From: Ancylobacter novellus DSM 506
GTDB lineage: Bacteria > Pseudomonadota > Alphaproteobacteria > Rhizobiales > Xanthobacteraceae
Assembly (NCBI RefSeq): GCF_000092925.1
Contig: NC_014217.1
Coordinates: forward strand, 2,542,001 to 2,606,000
Direction of reading: 5' to 3'
DNA: 64,000 bases
The notes beneath the pieces are model-generated. The model was given only the letters and a program-made list of their open reading frames with translations, did no database searches and was not told where the DNA came from. Every line of letters starts with the position of its first letter. Within the stretch, counting starts at the first letter, position 1. The translations under genes were made by a program, and so were the position numbers. Below are positions 21,949 to 29,482 of the stretch, piece by piece.

Positions 21949-22616
21949 AGCTCGTCGCGGCGGCGCGGCTCCTCCTCGCCGCGCTGACGCTCTGGCCCGC
22001 GCTCGCCTTCGCCCAGCAGAAGGGCGAGCCCGGCCGCTTCGACCATTACGTGCTCTCGCTCTCCTGGTCGCCCTCCTATTGCGAGGCGATGGGCCCGCGC
22101 GCCGAGCCGGCGCAATGTGCCACCGCCCGCCCCTTCGCCTTCGTCGTGCACGGGCTGTGGCCGCAATATCAGCGCGGCTGGCCGGAATCCTGCCAGAACC
22201 CCGCGCCCTATGTGCCCGAGCCGGTACTGCGCTCCATGCTCGACCTCATGCCGAGCCGGCGCCTCGTGCTGCATGAATGGCGCAAGCACGGCACCTGCGC
22301 CGGGCTCGACCCCACCGCCTATTTCGACAAGGTGCGCCGCGCCTATCAGGCCGTGACCATCCCCGAGGCGTTCCACCGCCTCGACGACTACACCATGGTC
22401 TCGCCCGGCGAGGTGGAGGCCGCCTTCCGCGCCGCCAATCCCGGCCTCGCGCCGGACATGATAGCGGTCGACTGCGACCGCCGGCGCCTCACCGAGGTGC
22501 GCATCTGCATGAACCGGCAGCTCGGCTTCACCTCCTGCGACGAGGTCGACCGGCGCGCCTGCCGCACTTCCCGTGTGGTCATGCCGCCGCTGCGCGAAGG
22601 CGCAGGCCAGCGATAA
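21945..22616 (+). CDS. Ribonuclease T2 family endoribonuclease, secreted
   Basis: Periplasmic or secreted RNase of the T2 family, 223 residues with an N-terminal signal ending around LAFAQQ. Both active-site signatures are present: CAS1 FVVHGLWPQY (His 69) and CAS2 HEWRKHGTC (His 110, Glu 111, Lys 114, His 115). Several Cys residues fit the family's disulfide pattern. The GTG at 21945 is chosen because it overlaps the upstream stop and gives a clean signal peptide. rlmJ follows 18 bases later and may be co-transcribed. Confidence 0.93.
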   Translation: MKLVAAARLLLAALTLWPALAFAQQKGEPGRFDHYVLSLSWSPSYCEAMGPRAEPAQCATARPFAFVVHGLWPQYQRGWPESCQNPAPYVPEPVLRSMLDLMPSRRLVLHEWRKHGTCAGLDPTAYFDKVRRAYQAVTIPEAFHRLDDYTMVSPGEVEAAFRAANPGLAPDMIAVDCDRRRLTEVRICMNRQLGFTSCDEVDRRACRTSRVVMPPLREGAGQR

Positions 22617-22634
22617 CGCCGTAGAGACAGGCGC

Positions 22635-23507
22635 ATGAACTACCGCCACGCCTTCCATGCCGGCAATTTCGCCGATGTCGTCAAGCACGTCGTGCTGGCG
22701 CGCATCCTCGCCTATCTCGGCCGCAAGCACGCGCCCTACCGCGTCATCGACACCCATGCCGGCGCCGGCCTCTACGACCTCCAGGGCGACGAGGCCCGCC
22801 GCACCGGCGAGTGGGAAGGCGGCATCGGCGCCGTACTGCGCCACTCCTTCGCGCCCGACATCGCCGCCCTGCTGGCGCCGTGGCTGGAGGCGGTCCGCGC
22901 GGTCAACCCGCCGGCGGAGGATGCCACGCTCGCGGCCGATCTGCGCCATTATCCCGGCTCGCCGCTGATCGCGCAGGCGCTGACCCGCCCGCAGGACCGG
23001 CTGCTGTTCTGCGAGACGGTGGCCGGCGTGCGCGACGCGCTCGCTGAGTCGGTCGGCCGCGACGCCCGCGCCAAGGTGCTGGTGACCGATGCGTGGCAGG
23101 CGCTGCATGCCTATCTGCCACCCAAGGAGCGGCGCGGGCTGGTGCTGGTCGATCCGCCCTTCGAGGAGCCCGGCGAGTTCCACCGCCTCGCCCAGGGGCT
23201 CATCGAGGCGCACAGGCGCTGGTCCACCGGCATCTACGCGCTGTGGTACCCGATCAAGGATGTGCGCGCCGTCGACGCGTTCCGCCGCGAGATCGAGCGC
23301 GCCGGCATCCCCAAGACGCTGAGCGTCCAGTTCGACCTGCGGGCGGTCCGGCAGGCCGATACGATGACCGGCTGCGGCATGATCATCGTCAATCCGCCCT
23401 TCACCCTCGCCGAGGAGCTGCGCGCTCTGCTTGGCGCCCTCGCCCCGGTGCTCGCCACCGATGGAACCGGCCGCGCGCGGGTCGGCTGGCTCACGCCGGA
23501 GCGCTGA
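22635..23507 (+). CDS. rlmJ: 23S rRNA (adenine-N6)-methyltransferase RlmJ
   Basis: SAM-dependent methyltransferase that modifies adenine 2030 of 23S rRNA, 290 residues. The family opening [18 protein letters not shown] is intact, the [14 protein letters not shown]-binding block lies at about 39-49, and the catalytic DPPFE motif replaces the more usual DPPYE. A C-terminal [11 protein letters not shown] block follows. The gene sits 18 bases after RNase T2 on the same strand, so this short run joins RNA breakdown and rRNA modification, possibly by chance. Confidence 0.93.
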   Translation: MNYRHAFHAGNFADVVKHVVLARILAYLGRKHAPYRVIDTHAGAGLYDLQGDEARRTGEWEGGIGAVLRHSFAPDIAALLAPWLEAVRAVNPPAEDATLAADLRHYPGSPLIAQALTRPQDRLLFCETVAGVRDALAESVGRDARAKVLVTDAWQALHAYLPPKERRGLVLVDPPFEEPGEFHRLAQGLIEAHRRWSTGIYALWYPIKDVRAVDAFRREIERAGIPKTLSVQFDLRAVRQADTMTGCGMIIVNPPFTLAEELRALLGALAPVLATDGTGRARVGWLTPER

Positions 23508-23580
23508 CGCCGGAGCCCTGCCCCCGCTCGTCATCATCCGGCATCGGTCTTGCTTTACCCTGCCCAGTCGAAGGCACCGG

Positions 23581-23598
23581 CGGACGGGAAACCGTCCG
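23581..23598 (+). promoter_or_regulatory. GNRA-type hairpin in the cold shock gene leader
   Basis: CGGACGG-GAAA-CCGTCCG is a perfect 7-bp stem with a GAAA tetraloop ending 18 bases before the cold shock gene start. It could act in mRNA stability or temperature-dependent translation. Confidence 0.5.
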
Positions 23599-23616
23599 AG
23601 GGTAAGGAGCAGGCGC

Positions 23617-23832
23617 ATGGCGACCATGGGTACCGTCAAGTTCTTCAACACCGAGAAGGGTTACGGCTTCATTCGTCCGGACGACGGCGGACGCGACGTG
23701 TTCGTGCATGTTTCGGCGGTCACGCGCTCGGGGCTCGGCACGCTGGCGGAAGGGCAGCGCGTGAGCTTCGAGGTCGAGCCCGACAAGCGCGGCAAGGGGC
23801 CGAAGGCCATCGACCTCCAGCTGGCCGACTGA
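23617..23832 (+). CDS. Cold shock protein (CspA family)
   Basis: Single cold-shock domain of 71 residues that binds single-stranded nucleic acid. RNP1 is KGYGFIRPD (residues 14-22) and RNP2 is VFVHVSAV (28-35). The ATG at 23617 follows GTAAGGAGCAGG; a second ATG at codon 4 is possible. A GNRA-capped hairpin lies in the short leader, which may tie translation to RNA structure. It stands between rlmJ and a GST gene without an obvious operon. Confidence 0.93.
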   Translation: MATMGTVKFFNTEKGYGFIRPDDGGRDVFVHVSAVTRSGLGTLAEGQRVSFEVEPDKRGKGPKAIDLQLAD

Positions 23833-23931
23833 TAAGTCAGCGCCGAAGCTGCGGCGTCCCGCCGCGGCGGGCCGGGCCGTCGCGCGCATGTCACGCCGGG
23901 GCGTCCCCGCCCGGAACAGGCGTCGTGCCCG

Positions 23932-24540
23932 ATGAAGCTTCGCTCCTCCGCCCCCTCGCCCTTCGGCCGCAAGGTGAAGATCGGTGCCGTGCTGTGCGGC
24001 ATCCATCTCGACGTCGAGCAGGCCGACACCACCAATCCCGCCGATTCGCTGCGCCAGCAGAACCCCTTGGGCAAGATTCCGGTGCTGCTGCGGGACGAGG
24101 GCGGGCCGCTCTACGATTCCCGCGTCATCCTCGAATATCTCGACATGACGGCCGGCGGCGGGGTCATCGTGCCCGCGAGCGGCGAGCCGCGCTTCGCCGC
24201 GCTGACCATGCAGGCGCTGGCCGACGGGCTGATGGACGCCGCCCTGCTGCAGGTCTACGAGGCCCGTTTCCGTCCCGCCGAGATCCGCAGTGACAGCTGG
24301 CTCGACCATCAGGCCGGCAAGGTGACGCGCTCGCTCGCCGTGTTCGAGGCGGCACCGCCGCCGCGCGCCGAGGTCACCGCCGCGGCCGATGTCGGCGAGA
24401 TCGCGCTGGCCTGCGCGCTCGGCTATCTCGACATGCGCTTCGCCGGAAACTGGCGCGCCGACCACCCCGCCCTCGTCGCCTGGCTGGACGCGTTCGCCGC
24501 ACGCGTGCCTGCTTTCGAGGCAACGCGCCCGAAAGGCTGA
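23932..24540 (+). CDS. Glutathione S-transferase family protein
   Basis: Cytosolic GST-fold protein of 202 residues. The thioredoxin-like half runs to about residue 80 and shows SAPSPFGRKVKI at the active-site position, NPLGKIPVLL, and the DSRVILEYLD glutathione-binding loop. An all-helical C-terminal half follows, with ALGYLDMRF and HPALVAWLDAF. The substrate is unknown. It ends in front of a strong two-way terminator shared with the convergent outer membrane protein gene. Confidence 0.9.
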   Translation: MKLRSSAPSPFGRKVKIGAVLCGIHLDVEQADTTNPADSLRQQNPLGKIPVLLRDEGGPLYDSRVILEYLDMTAGGGVIVPASGEPRFAALTMQALADGLMDAALLQVYEARFRPAEIRSDSWLDHQAGKVTRSLAVFEAAPPPRAEVTAAADVGEIALACALGYLDMRFAGNWRADHPALVAWLDAFAARVPAFEATRPKG

Positions 24541-24563
24541 CCGAAACACCCGCCGCCGCGACA

Positions 24564-24600
24564 AGAAAAAAGGCCCCGGACTTGGTCCGGGGCCTTCGTT
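24564..24600. terminator. Bidirectional terminator (GST / outer membrane protein)
   Basis: AAGGCCCCGGA, loop CTTGG, TCCGGGGCCTT form an 11-bp perfect stem. An A-run on the left and TTCGTT on the right let it serve both strands. Confidence 0.88.
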
Positions 24601-24636
24601 CAGGCGGAAACGCTCGGGCGTCCGTCAGGCTGATCG

Positions 24637-25284
24637 TCAGAACTTGTAGTTGATGCCCGCGCGCACGACGTTGGCGGTCAGGCCGCTCTTGTCGCCGATG
24701 CTGGCGTAGTAGTCGTCGCCGAGATCCATGTAGAGGTACTCGGCCTTGACGGTCCAGTTGTTGGTGAAGGCGTACTCGACGCCGCCGCCGACCGTCCAGC
24801 CCACCGCGGTCTTGTCCGAGGTGAGGCCGAGCAGCTTGTCGTTGACCTCGGTGTGGCCCCAGGCCAGACCGCCGGTCACGTAGGGCAGCACGTTGCCGAA
24901 GGCGTAGCCGAGGCGGGCGCGCACAGTGCCGAAATAGTCCATCTTGGACTCGAAGCCGAGGCGCTCGTCCTTGATGTCGGAGCCCTGGAAGTCGGCTTCG
25001 GCGCCCAGCACGACATTGTTGTCGAACTGGTAGTTGAAGCCGATCTGGCCGCCGCCGAGGAAGCCGTCCGGATCGAGGCCGAGGGTCTCGGCGCCTTCCT
25101 GGCCCGAACCCCAGGCATAGCCGGCGTTGGCACCGAGGTAGAAGCCGGTCCAGCTGAACACCGGCTCGGCGATGACGGCCGGCGGTGCCTTGACCGGGTA
25201 AGGCTGCGCCATGTCCGCGGCGAAGGCCGGCGCCGCAGCGAGAAGGGCGATGGCGGCCACGCCCGAGCTGATGATCTTCTTCAT
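24637..25284 (-). CDS. Outer membrane beta-barrel protein (Omp25/Omp31 family)
   Basis: Outer membrane protein of the Omp25/Omp31 type, 215 residues. The signal peptide (MKKIISSGVAAIALLAAAPAFA) is followed by a WTGFYLGANAGYAWG first strand, alternating barrel strands (FGTVRARLGYAF, GWTVGGGVEYAF, KAEYLYMDLG) and the terminal NYKF ending in Phe. The start at 25284 follows GGGAG; the frame also extends far upstream but into non-coding sequence. A paralogue lies about 0.4 kb upstream on the same strand. Such proteins help stabilise the outer membrane in Brucella and relatives. Confidence 0.92.
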   Translation of the reverse strand: MKKIISSGVAAIALLAAAPAFAADMAQPYPVKAPPAVIAEPVFSWTGFYLGANAGYAWGSGQEGAETLGLDPDGFLGGGQIGFNYQFDNNVVLGAEADFQGSDIKDERLGFESKMDYFGTVRARLGYAFGNVLPYVTGGLAWGHTEVNDKLLGLTSDKTAVGWTVGGGVEYAFTNNWTVKAEYLYMDLGDDYYASIGDKSGLTANVVRAGINYKF

Positions 25285-25669
25285 GGGGTTCACTCTCCCA
25301 AACACAGGAACGCAATTCAGTTCGGGGGGTGAAGTAGAGGCCCAGCTGGGCATGTCGAGGGCCGGAATGCGGCGGAATCGGTCGCCGCGGGAGACGCGCG
25401 GATGACGCAAAGCCCGCCAGATGGCGCGCAAAGCCGCGCGAGCGCTCGATTTCGGGAGGTAAAATCGCCAATCACAAAAGCGTGTCATGCGCAACAATTT
25501 TGCCATGATCGCTGAAAGATCAATCTGCACAGTTGCGAAAATAGCACATAATCGAGCCCCTCACGGCAAAAGGGCCCTCCAAACACCAGCGGCCGCGGTC
25601 TCCATTCCGGAAGACCGCGGCCGCCAATTCAGGTTAGGCCGAATATGGCGGCAAAGGCCGCCCGCCGGC
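25285..25669. other. Leader region between the two outer membrane protein genes
   Basis: The 385 bases hold the promoter and leader of the downstream omp gene, an AT-richer tract around 25480-25560 and the large hairpin at 25589-25624. No gene is supported. Confidence 0.5.
25589..25624. terminator. 13-bp perfect hairpin after an omp gene
   Basis: GCGGCCGCGGTCT and AGACCGCGGCCGC are perfect complements around a 10-base loop. It lies just after the stop of the omp gene at 25670. No strong T-run follows on the minus strand, so it may be a stabilising or weak terminator structure. Confidence 0.6.
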
Positions 25670-26281
25670 TCAGAAGCGGTAGTTCACGCCGGCGCGGATG
25701 ACGTTGCTGGTCAGGCCGACATCGCGCGGGCCGGTGAAGGTCGCGTAGGTCTCCTCGCCCATGTCGAGATAGAGGTACTCGCCCTTCACGCTCCAATTGT
25801 TGCCGAGCGCATATTCGGCGCCGGCGCCGACGGTCCAGCCGAAATGGTTGCGGTCATTCGTAAGGCCGAGCAGCTCGTAGCTGCCGGCGCCATAGGCGAA
25901 GCCGCCGGTGCCGTAGACCAGGAACTGGTCGAAGGCGTAGCCCACGCGGGCGCGCACCGTGCCGAAATAGTCGAGGCTGAACACCGAGCTCGACACGTCG
26001 GCATACTGGAAGTCGGTCTCGACGCCGAGCACCAGCGGGCTGCCGGCGCCCTGCCAGTTATAGCCGGCCTGCAGGCCGCCGATGAAGCCGTCGATGTCGC
26101 CGGAGAAATCGGCCTCGCCAAAGCCATAGCCGGCATTGGCGCCGATATAGAAGCCGGTCCAGGTGAAGACCGGGGCCGGCGCATAGGCGGCGACCGGCGG
26201 CGGATAGGACAGGTCGGCCGCGGCGGCCGGCGTGCCCAGCAGGGCGACCAGTCCGAGCCCTGCAAGCATGTTCTTTTGCAT
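25670..26281 (-). CDS. Outer membrane beta-barrel protein (Omp25/Omp31 family), paralogue
   Basis: Second Omp25/Omp31-type protein, 203 residues. It has the signal peptide MQKNMLAGLGLVALLGTPAA, the WTGFYIGANAGYGFG first strand, FGTVRARVGYAF, GWTVGAGAEYAL and a final NYRF. It is clearly related to the protein at 24637 and probably arose by tandem duplication. AGGAGA lies ahead of the ATG at 26281. A long AT-rich segment upstream may carry its promoter and regulatory sites. Confidence 0.92.
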   Translation of the reverse strand: MQKNMLAGLGLVALLGTPAAAADLSYPPPVAAYAPAPVFTWTGFYIGANAGYGFGEADFSGDIDGFIGGLQAGYNWQGAGSPLVLGVETDFQYADVSSSVFSLDYFGTVRARVGYAFDQFLVYGTGGFAYGAGSYELLGLTNDRNHFGWTVGAGAEYALGNNWSVKGEYLYLDMGEETYATFTGPRDVGLTSNVIRAGVNYRF

Positions 26282-26599
26282 TTTCGTCTCCTAAATCTCG
26301 TCCAGGTCGCAGCGGCGCGCGACGGCGCCCTTGCGGCGTGAAGTAAGCTGAGATTCAGATAAATCCATGAGCAGAATCTTAGATGATCGCGAAAGAATAT
26401 ATTATGATTAACGAAGCGTTTATTATTTATTTTGCGTAAACATCACTGGTATTTGAATCCGCTTCTGGAATATTTACTTACCGCCTGCTTGAAAGCGCAC
26501 GACGATCAGCGATTTGTTGGTGAACGGTCGGTTAACGCCCGCGCACCGCCCGAAAACGCCCCCATGGACGGTATTTCATTTGCAGCGCATGAAAGCGCC
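26282..26599. other. AT-rich divergent region upstream of omp and SDR genes
   Basis: Bases about 26335-26480 are markedly AT-rich (for example TTTATTATTTATTTTGCGTA) compared with neighbouring DNA. The region separates the divergent omp and SDR genes and probably holds both promoters. No reading frame or repeat element is supported. Confidence 0.5.
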
Positions 26600-27376
26600 A
26601 TGGACAAAACCGCCGCTCCCTCCCCTTCCCGGCCCGTCGCGCTCGTCACCGGCGGCGCGGTGCGCATCGGCCGCGCCATCGCGCTGCGTCTGGCGGCGGA
26701 GGGCTATGACGTCGCCGTCCATGTCCGCCGTCCCGGCCCGGAAGCCGACGCGGCGCGCGCCGCGCTCGAGGCCGCCGGCGCCCGCGCTGCGGTGGTCGCG
26801 GCCGAGCTCGCCCATGCCGAGGAGGTCCGGCAGGTGATCCCGCAGGCCGTCGCCGCGCTCGGCCCGCTCTCGCTGCTGGTCAACAACGCCTCGGAGTTCC
26901 ATCCCGACGCCGTCGGCTCGCTGGAGCTCGGGCTGTGGGACCGGCAGTTCGCGGTCAATCTGCGCGCGCCGGTGTTCCTCACCGAGGCCTTCGCCGCGCA
27001 GGTGCCCGAGGGCGGCACCGGCGCCGTCGTCAACCTGATCGACCAGCGGGTGCTGAAACCCACGCCCGCCTGCCTGTCCTACAGCCTGACCAAGAACGCG
27101 CTGTGGGCGGCGACGAAGATGCTCGCCCAGTCGCTCGCCCCACGGATCAGGGTCAACGCCGTCGGGCCGGGGCCGACGCTGGCCAATGAGCGCCAGAGCC
27201 GTGAGGACTTCCTGCGCCAGACCTCCTCCGTGCTGCTCGGGCGCGGCCCGCTACCGGAGGAGATCGCGCAGGCGGTGCTTTTCCTCGCCCATGCGGCGAG
27301 CGTCACCGGCCAGATGATCGCGGTCGACGGCGGCCAGCACCTCGCCTGGCGCACGCCCGACGCCGAGGCCGATTAG
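26600..27376 (+). CDS. SDR oxidoreductase, pteridine reductase/FolM-like
   Basis: NADPH-dependent short-chain dehydrogenase, 258 residues. The cofactor motif TGGAVRIG (17-24) has the TGx3RxG form of pteridine reductases. The usual catalytic Ser is replaced by Asp 148 (NLIDQR), 13 residues before Tyr 161, with Lys 165 in YSLTK; this Asp-Tyr-Lys set is that of PTR1/FolM rather than ordinary SDRs. Dihydrofolate or dihydromonapterin reduction is therefore the best guess. The start is uncertain: 26600 or 26564, neither with a strong ribosome site. Confidence 0.82.
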   Translation: MDKTAAPSPSRPVALVTGGAVRIGRAIALRLAAEGYDVAVHVRRPGPEADAARAALEAAGARAAVVAAELAHAEEVRQVIPQAVAALGPLSLLVNNASEFHPDAVGSLELGLWDRQFAVNLRAPVFLTEAFAAQVPEGGTGAVVNLIDQRVLKPTPACLSYSLTKNALWAATKMLAQSLAPRIRVNAVGPGPTLANERQSREDFLRQTSSVLLGRGPLPEEIAQAVLFLAHAASVTGQMIAVDGGQHLAWRTPDAEAD

Positions 27377-27380
27377 CGGA

Positions 27381-28325
27381 TCAGCGGATCGCCCGCCGCC
27401 GGCTGTCGCTCAGCGTGAACCAGCCGATGCTCACCAGCACCATGGCGGCGCCGGCCAGCTCGATGCCGCTCACGCTCTCGCCGAGGATCAGCACCGCCAG
27501 CACCATGGTCACCACCGGGCTGACGGTGGAGATCATCGAATTGGCCTGCGCCGAGATGCGCTTCAGCGCCGCGTTCATCAGGAAGCTCGGCAGCACGGTG
27601 GCGCCGATCGCGATCATCACCGCCAGCATCAGCCCGTGCGGCGAGATCGCCAGCGCGTCGAGCGGGCGCACGACCACGAACTGGCCGATGGAGACCACCG
27701 AGGCCGATATCATGGCGATGCAGGTGAACAGCGCCGAGCCGATGCTCTTCAGAAGCCGGCTCGCCATCAGTTGGTAGAGCGCGAAGGTGATGGCGGCGGC
27801 ACCCACCCAGAGCGAGCCGTGCACCGTGTTGGTGGCGTTGGCGGAGAAGTTCTGCGCGAAGATCAGCGCCAGGCCGGAATAGGCGGCGGCGAAGGCCCAC
27901 AGCGCCTTCATGCGGATCGGCTGGCCGAACAGCAGCGCGCCGAACAGCACCACGAACAGCGGATAGGTATAGAGGATCAGCCGCTCGAACGAGGCGGAGA
28001 TATGGGCAAGGCCGAGGAAGTCGGCATAGCTGGAGAACCAGTAGCCCAGCGCGCCGACGAACAGCGACTGGAGCACGATCCTCAAGCCCGGCAGCGCCTC
28101 GCCCTTCGCCCGCATCTGCGCGATCGCGATGCCGCCGATCACCAGATAGAACGGCAGCGAGAACGCCATGCGCAGCGCCAGCAGCGTCTCGGGGTCGATC
28201 CCCTCGGCATAGGCGAGCTTGATGATGATGCCCTTGGAGGCGAACAGGACCGCCCCGGCGGCGCCGAAGGCGTAGCCGGTCAAGGGTGGCGCGGGACGGG
28301 GAGCGGCGTCGGCGAGACTGGACAT
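27381..28325 (-). CDS. DMT-superfamily transporter (EamA domains)
   Basis: Inner-membrane exporter or permease of the drug/metabolite transporter superfamily, 314 residues with about ten hydrophobic spans arranged as two EamA repeats. The first opens GYAFGAAGAVLFASKGIIIK and the second begins near residue 167 (GSLWVGAAAITFALYQLMAS). The C terminus is short and basic (SDSRRRAIR). The start at 28325 is preferred because the preceding in-frame codons encode a hydrophilic, Cys-rich stretch not seen in the family. It converges with the SDR gene, leaving a four-base gap. Confidence 0.88.
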   Translation of the reverse strand: MSSLADAAPRPAPPLTGYAFGAAGAVLFASKGIIIKLAYAEGIDPETLLALRMAFSLPFYLVIGGIAIAQMRAKGEALPGLRIVLQSLFVGALGYWFSSYADFLGLAHISASFERLILYTYPLFVVLFGALLFGQPIRMKALWAFAAAYSGLALIFAQNFSANATNTVHGSLWVGAAAITFALYQLMASRLLKSIGSALFTCIAMISASVVSIGQFVVVRPLDALAISPHGLMLAVMIAIGATVLPSFLMNAALKRISAQANSMISTVSPVVTMVLAVLILGESVSGIELAGAAMVLVSIGWFTLSDSRRRAIR

Positions 28326-28449
28326 GATGCACTTCCAGTAAACCGTTTCACCGCAGCGCGCATCTTGCGCCCGCGCATGACAGCCCGCCATCCTGCGCGG
28401 CGCTTCCTTACGTCAGCTCGGAGCCTGACCCGATAATGACGCATCAGGC

Positions 28450-28480
28450 CGTCATCCCCGGGCCAAGCCCGGGGATGACG
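28450..28480. repeat. Minimal family A palindrome
   Basis: CGTCATCCCCGGGC, loop CAA, GCCCGGGGATGACG: a perfect 14-bp hairpin. This is the simplest complete copy of the family A unit in the window. Confidence 0.9.
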
Positions 28481-28526
28481 GAGCTTATGGTGCGACCGGC
28501 ACGCTGGAGGCGTTTCAGCCACGTGC

Positions 28527-29396
28527 TCAGGCGGCGGTGCGCAGGCTCACGCTGCCGGGCGTCCAGCCGGCGAGGTCCGCGCGCTGCTGCGCCCGCGCGG
28601 TGAAGACGAAATTGTTGACGTAGCCGAAGGGCGCCCGCGCCGCCGTGCCCTCCGCGTTCAGCGCGTCGAGCCGCTGGTGGATCGCGGGATCGAAGGTCAC
28701 GACCGGATGCATCCCGTCGGCGAGCGCGAAGAACCCCTCATAGCCGAGCGGCTCCAGCCGCTCGCGCAGCGAGGCGAGCGCGCCGGGGCGGTGGCGTTCC
28801 TCGGCCTCGACCAGCAGGGTCGGCCGGTGGGCGGCCAGCAGCCGGCCCGCGCCGTCCAGCACCTTGGCCTCGTGGCCCTCGACGTCGATCTTGATGAAGT
28901 CGACCGGCCCGTCGACGCAGTCGTCCAGCCGGCGGCGGTGCACCCGGACGTCGCGCACCGCCTCGTCGAGCCCGGTGAGCGCCCCGTCCAGCGTGGCGAG
29001 GGGCGCGTGGTCGTGGGGAATGTGCAGCACCGCCTCGTCCTCGGCATCGCCGAGGGCATAGCCGCAGAGCGTCAGCCGCCCTTCCTTCAGCGCCCGGCCG
29101 AAGCGGTAGGAGAGCACGCGCACCATGTCCGGATTCGGCTCGAAGGCGGTGACACGCACGCCGAGCCGCAGCAGCCAATAGGTGAACAGGCCGCGATTGG
29201 CGCCGACATCGAGCGCCGTCTCGCCACGCTTCACCAGCAGCGGCAGCAGGTTCAGCTCGCTGGCCGGGTTCGCCGCGGCCCTCCAGTCGGCCGGGATGCT
29301 GGCGAGGGCAAACAGCCGCGGCGCGCGAATCGCGCCTTCGGCCTTCCATGAAGCGAGCACGACGGCCCTCCGAAACGAGCCCCCGCTAACCCGCAT
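28527..29396 (-). CDS. FkbM family methyltransferase
   Basis: SAM-dependent methyltransferase of the FkbM family, 289 residues. The SAM site ALDVGANRGLFTYWL is near 62-76, followed by VTAFEPNPDMVRVL, and the DFIKIDVEGHEAKVL block typical of FkbM lies near 166-180. The C-terminal third, with NNFVFTA, is less conserved. Members often methylate sugars or lipids at the cell surface, but the substrate is unknown here. It is divergent from uvrC and has no glycan-synthesis neighbours. Confidence 0.88.
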   Translation of the reverse strand: MRVSGGSFRRAVVLASWKAEGAIRAPRLFALASIPADWRAAANPASELNLLPLLVKRGETALDVGANRGLFTYWLLRLGVRVTAFEPNPDMVRVLSYRFGRALKEGRLTLCGYALGDAEDEAVLHIPHDHAPLATLDGALTGLDEAVRDVRVHRRRLDDCVDGPVDFIKIDVEGHEAKVLDGAGRLLAAHRPTLLVEAEERHRPGALASLRERLEPLGYEGFFALADGMHPVVTFDPAIHQRLDALNAEGTAARAPFGYVNNFVFTARAQQRADLAGWTPGSVSLRTAA

Positions 29397-29482
29397 CCGA
29401 ATGCCGCCGGTTCTAGCATGCCGGCACGGGGCTCGTAAGGCCGCCCCTGTTCGCGCGGCCCGCGAATCCGTATCTAGGGGGC

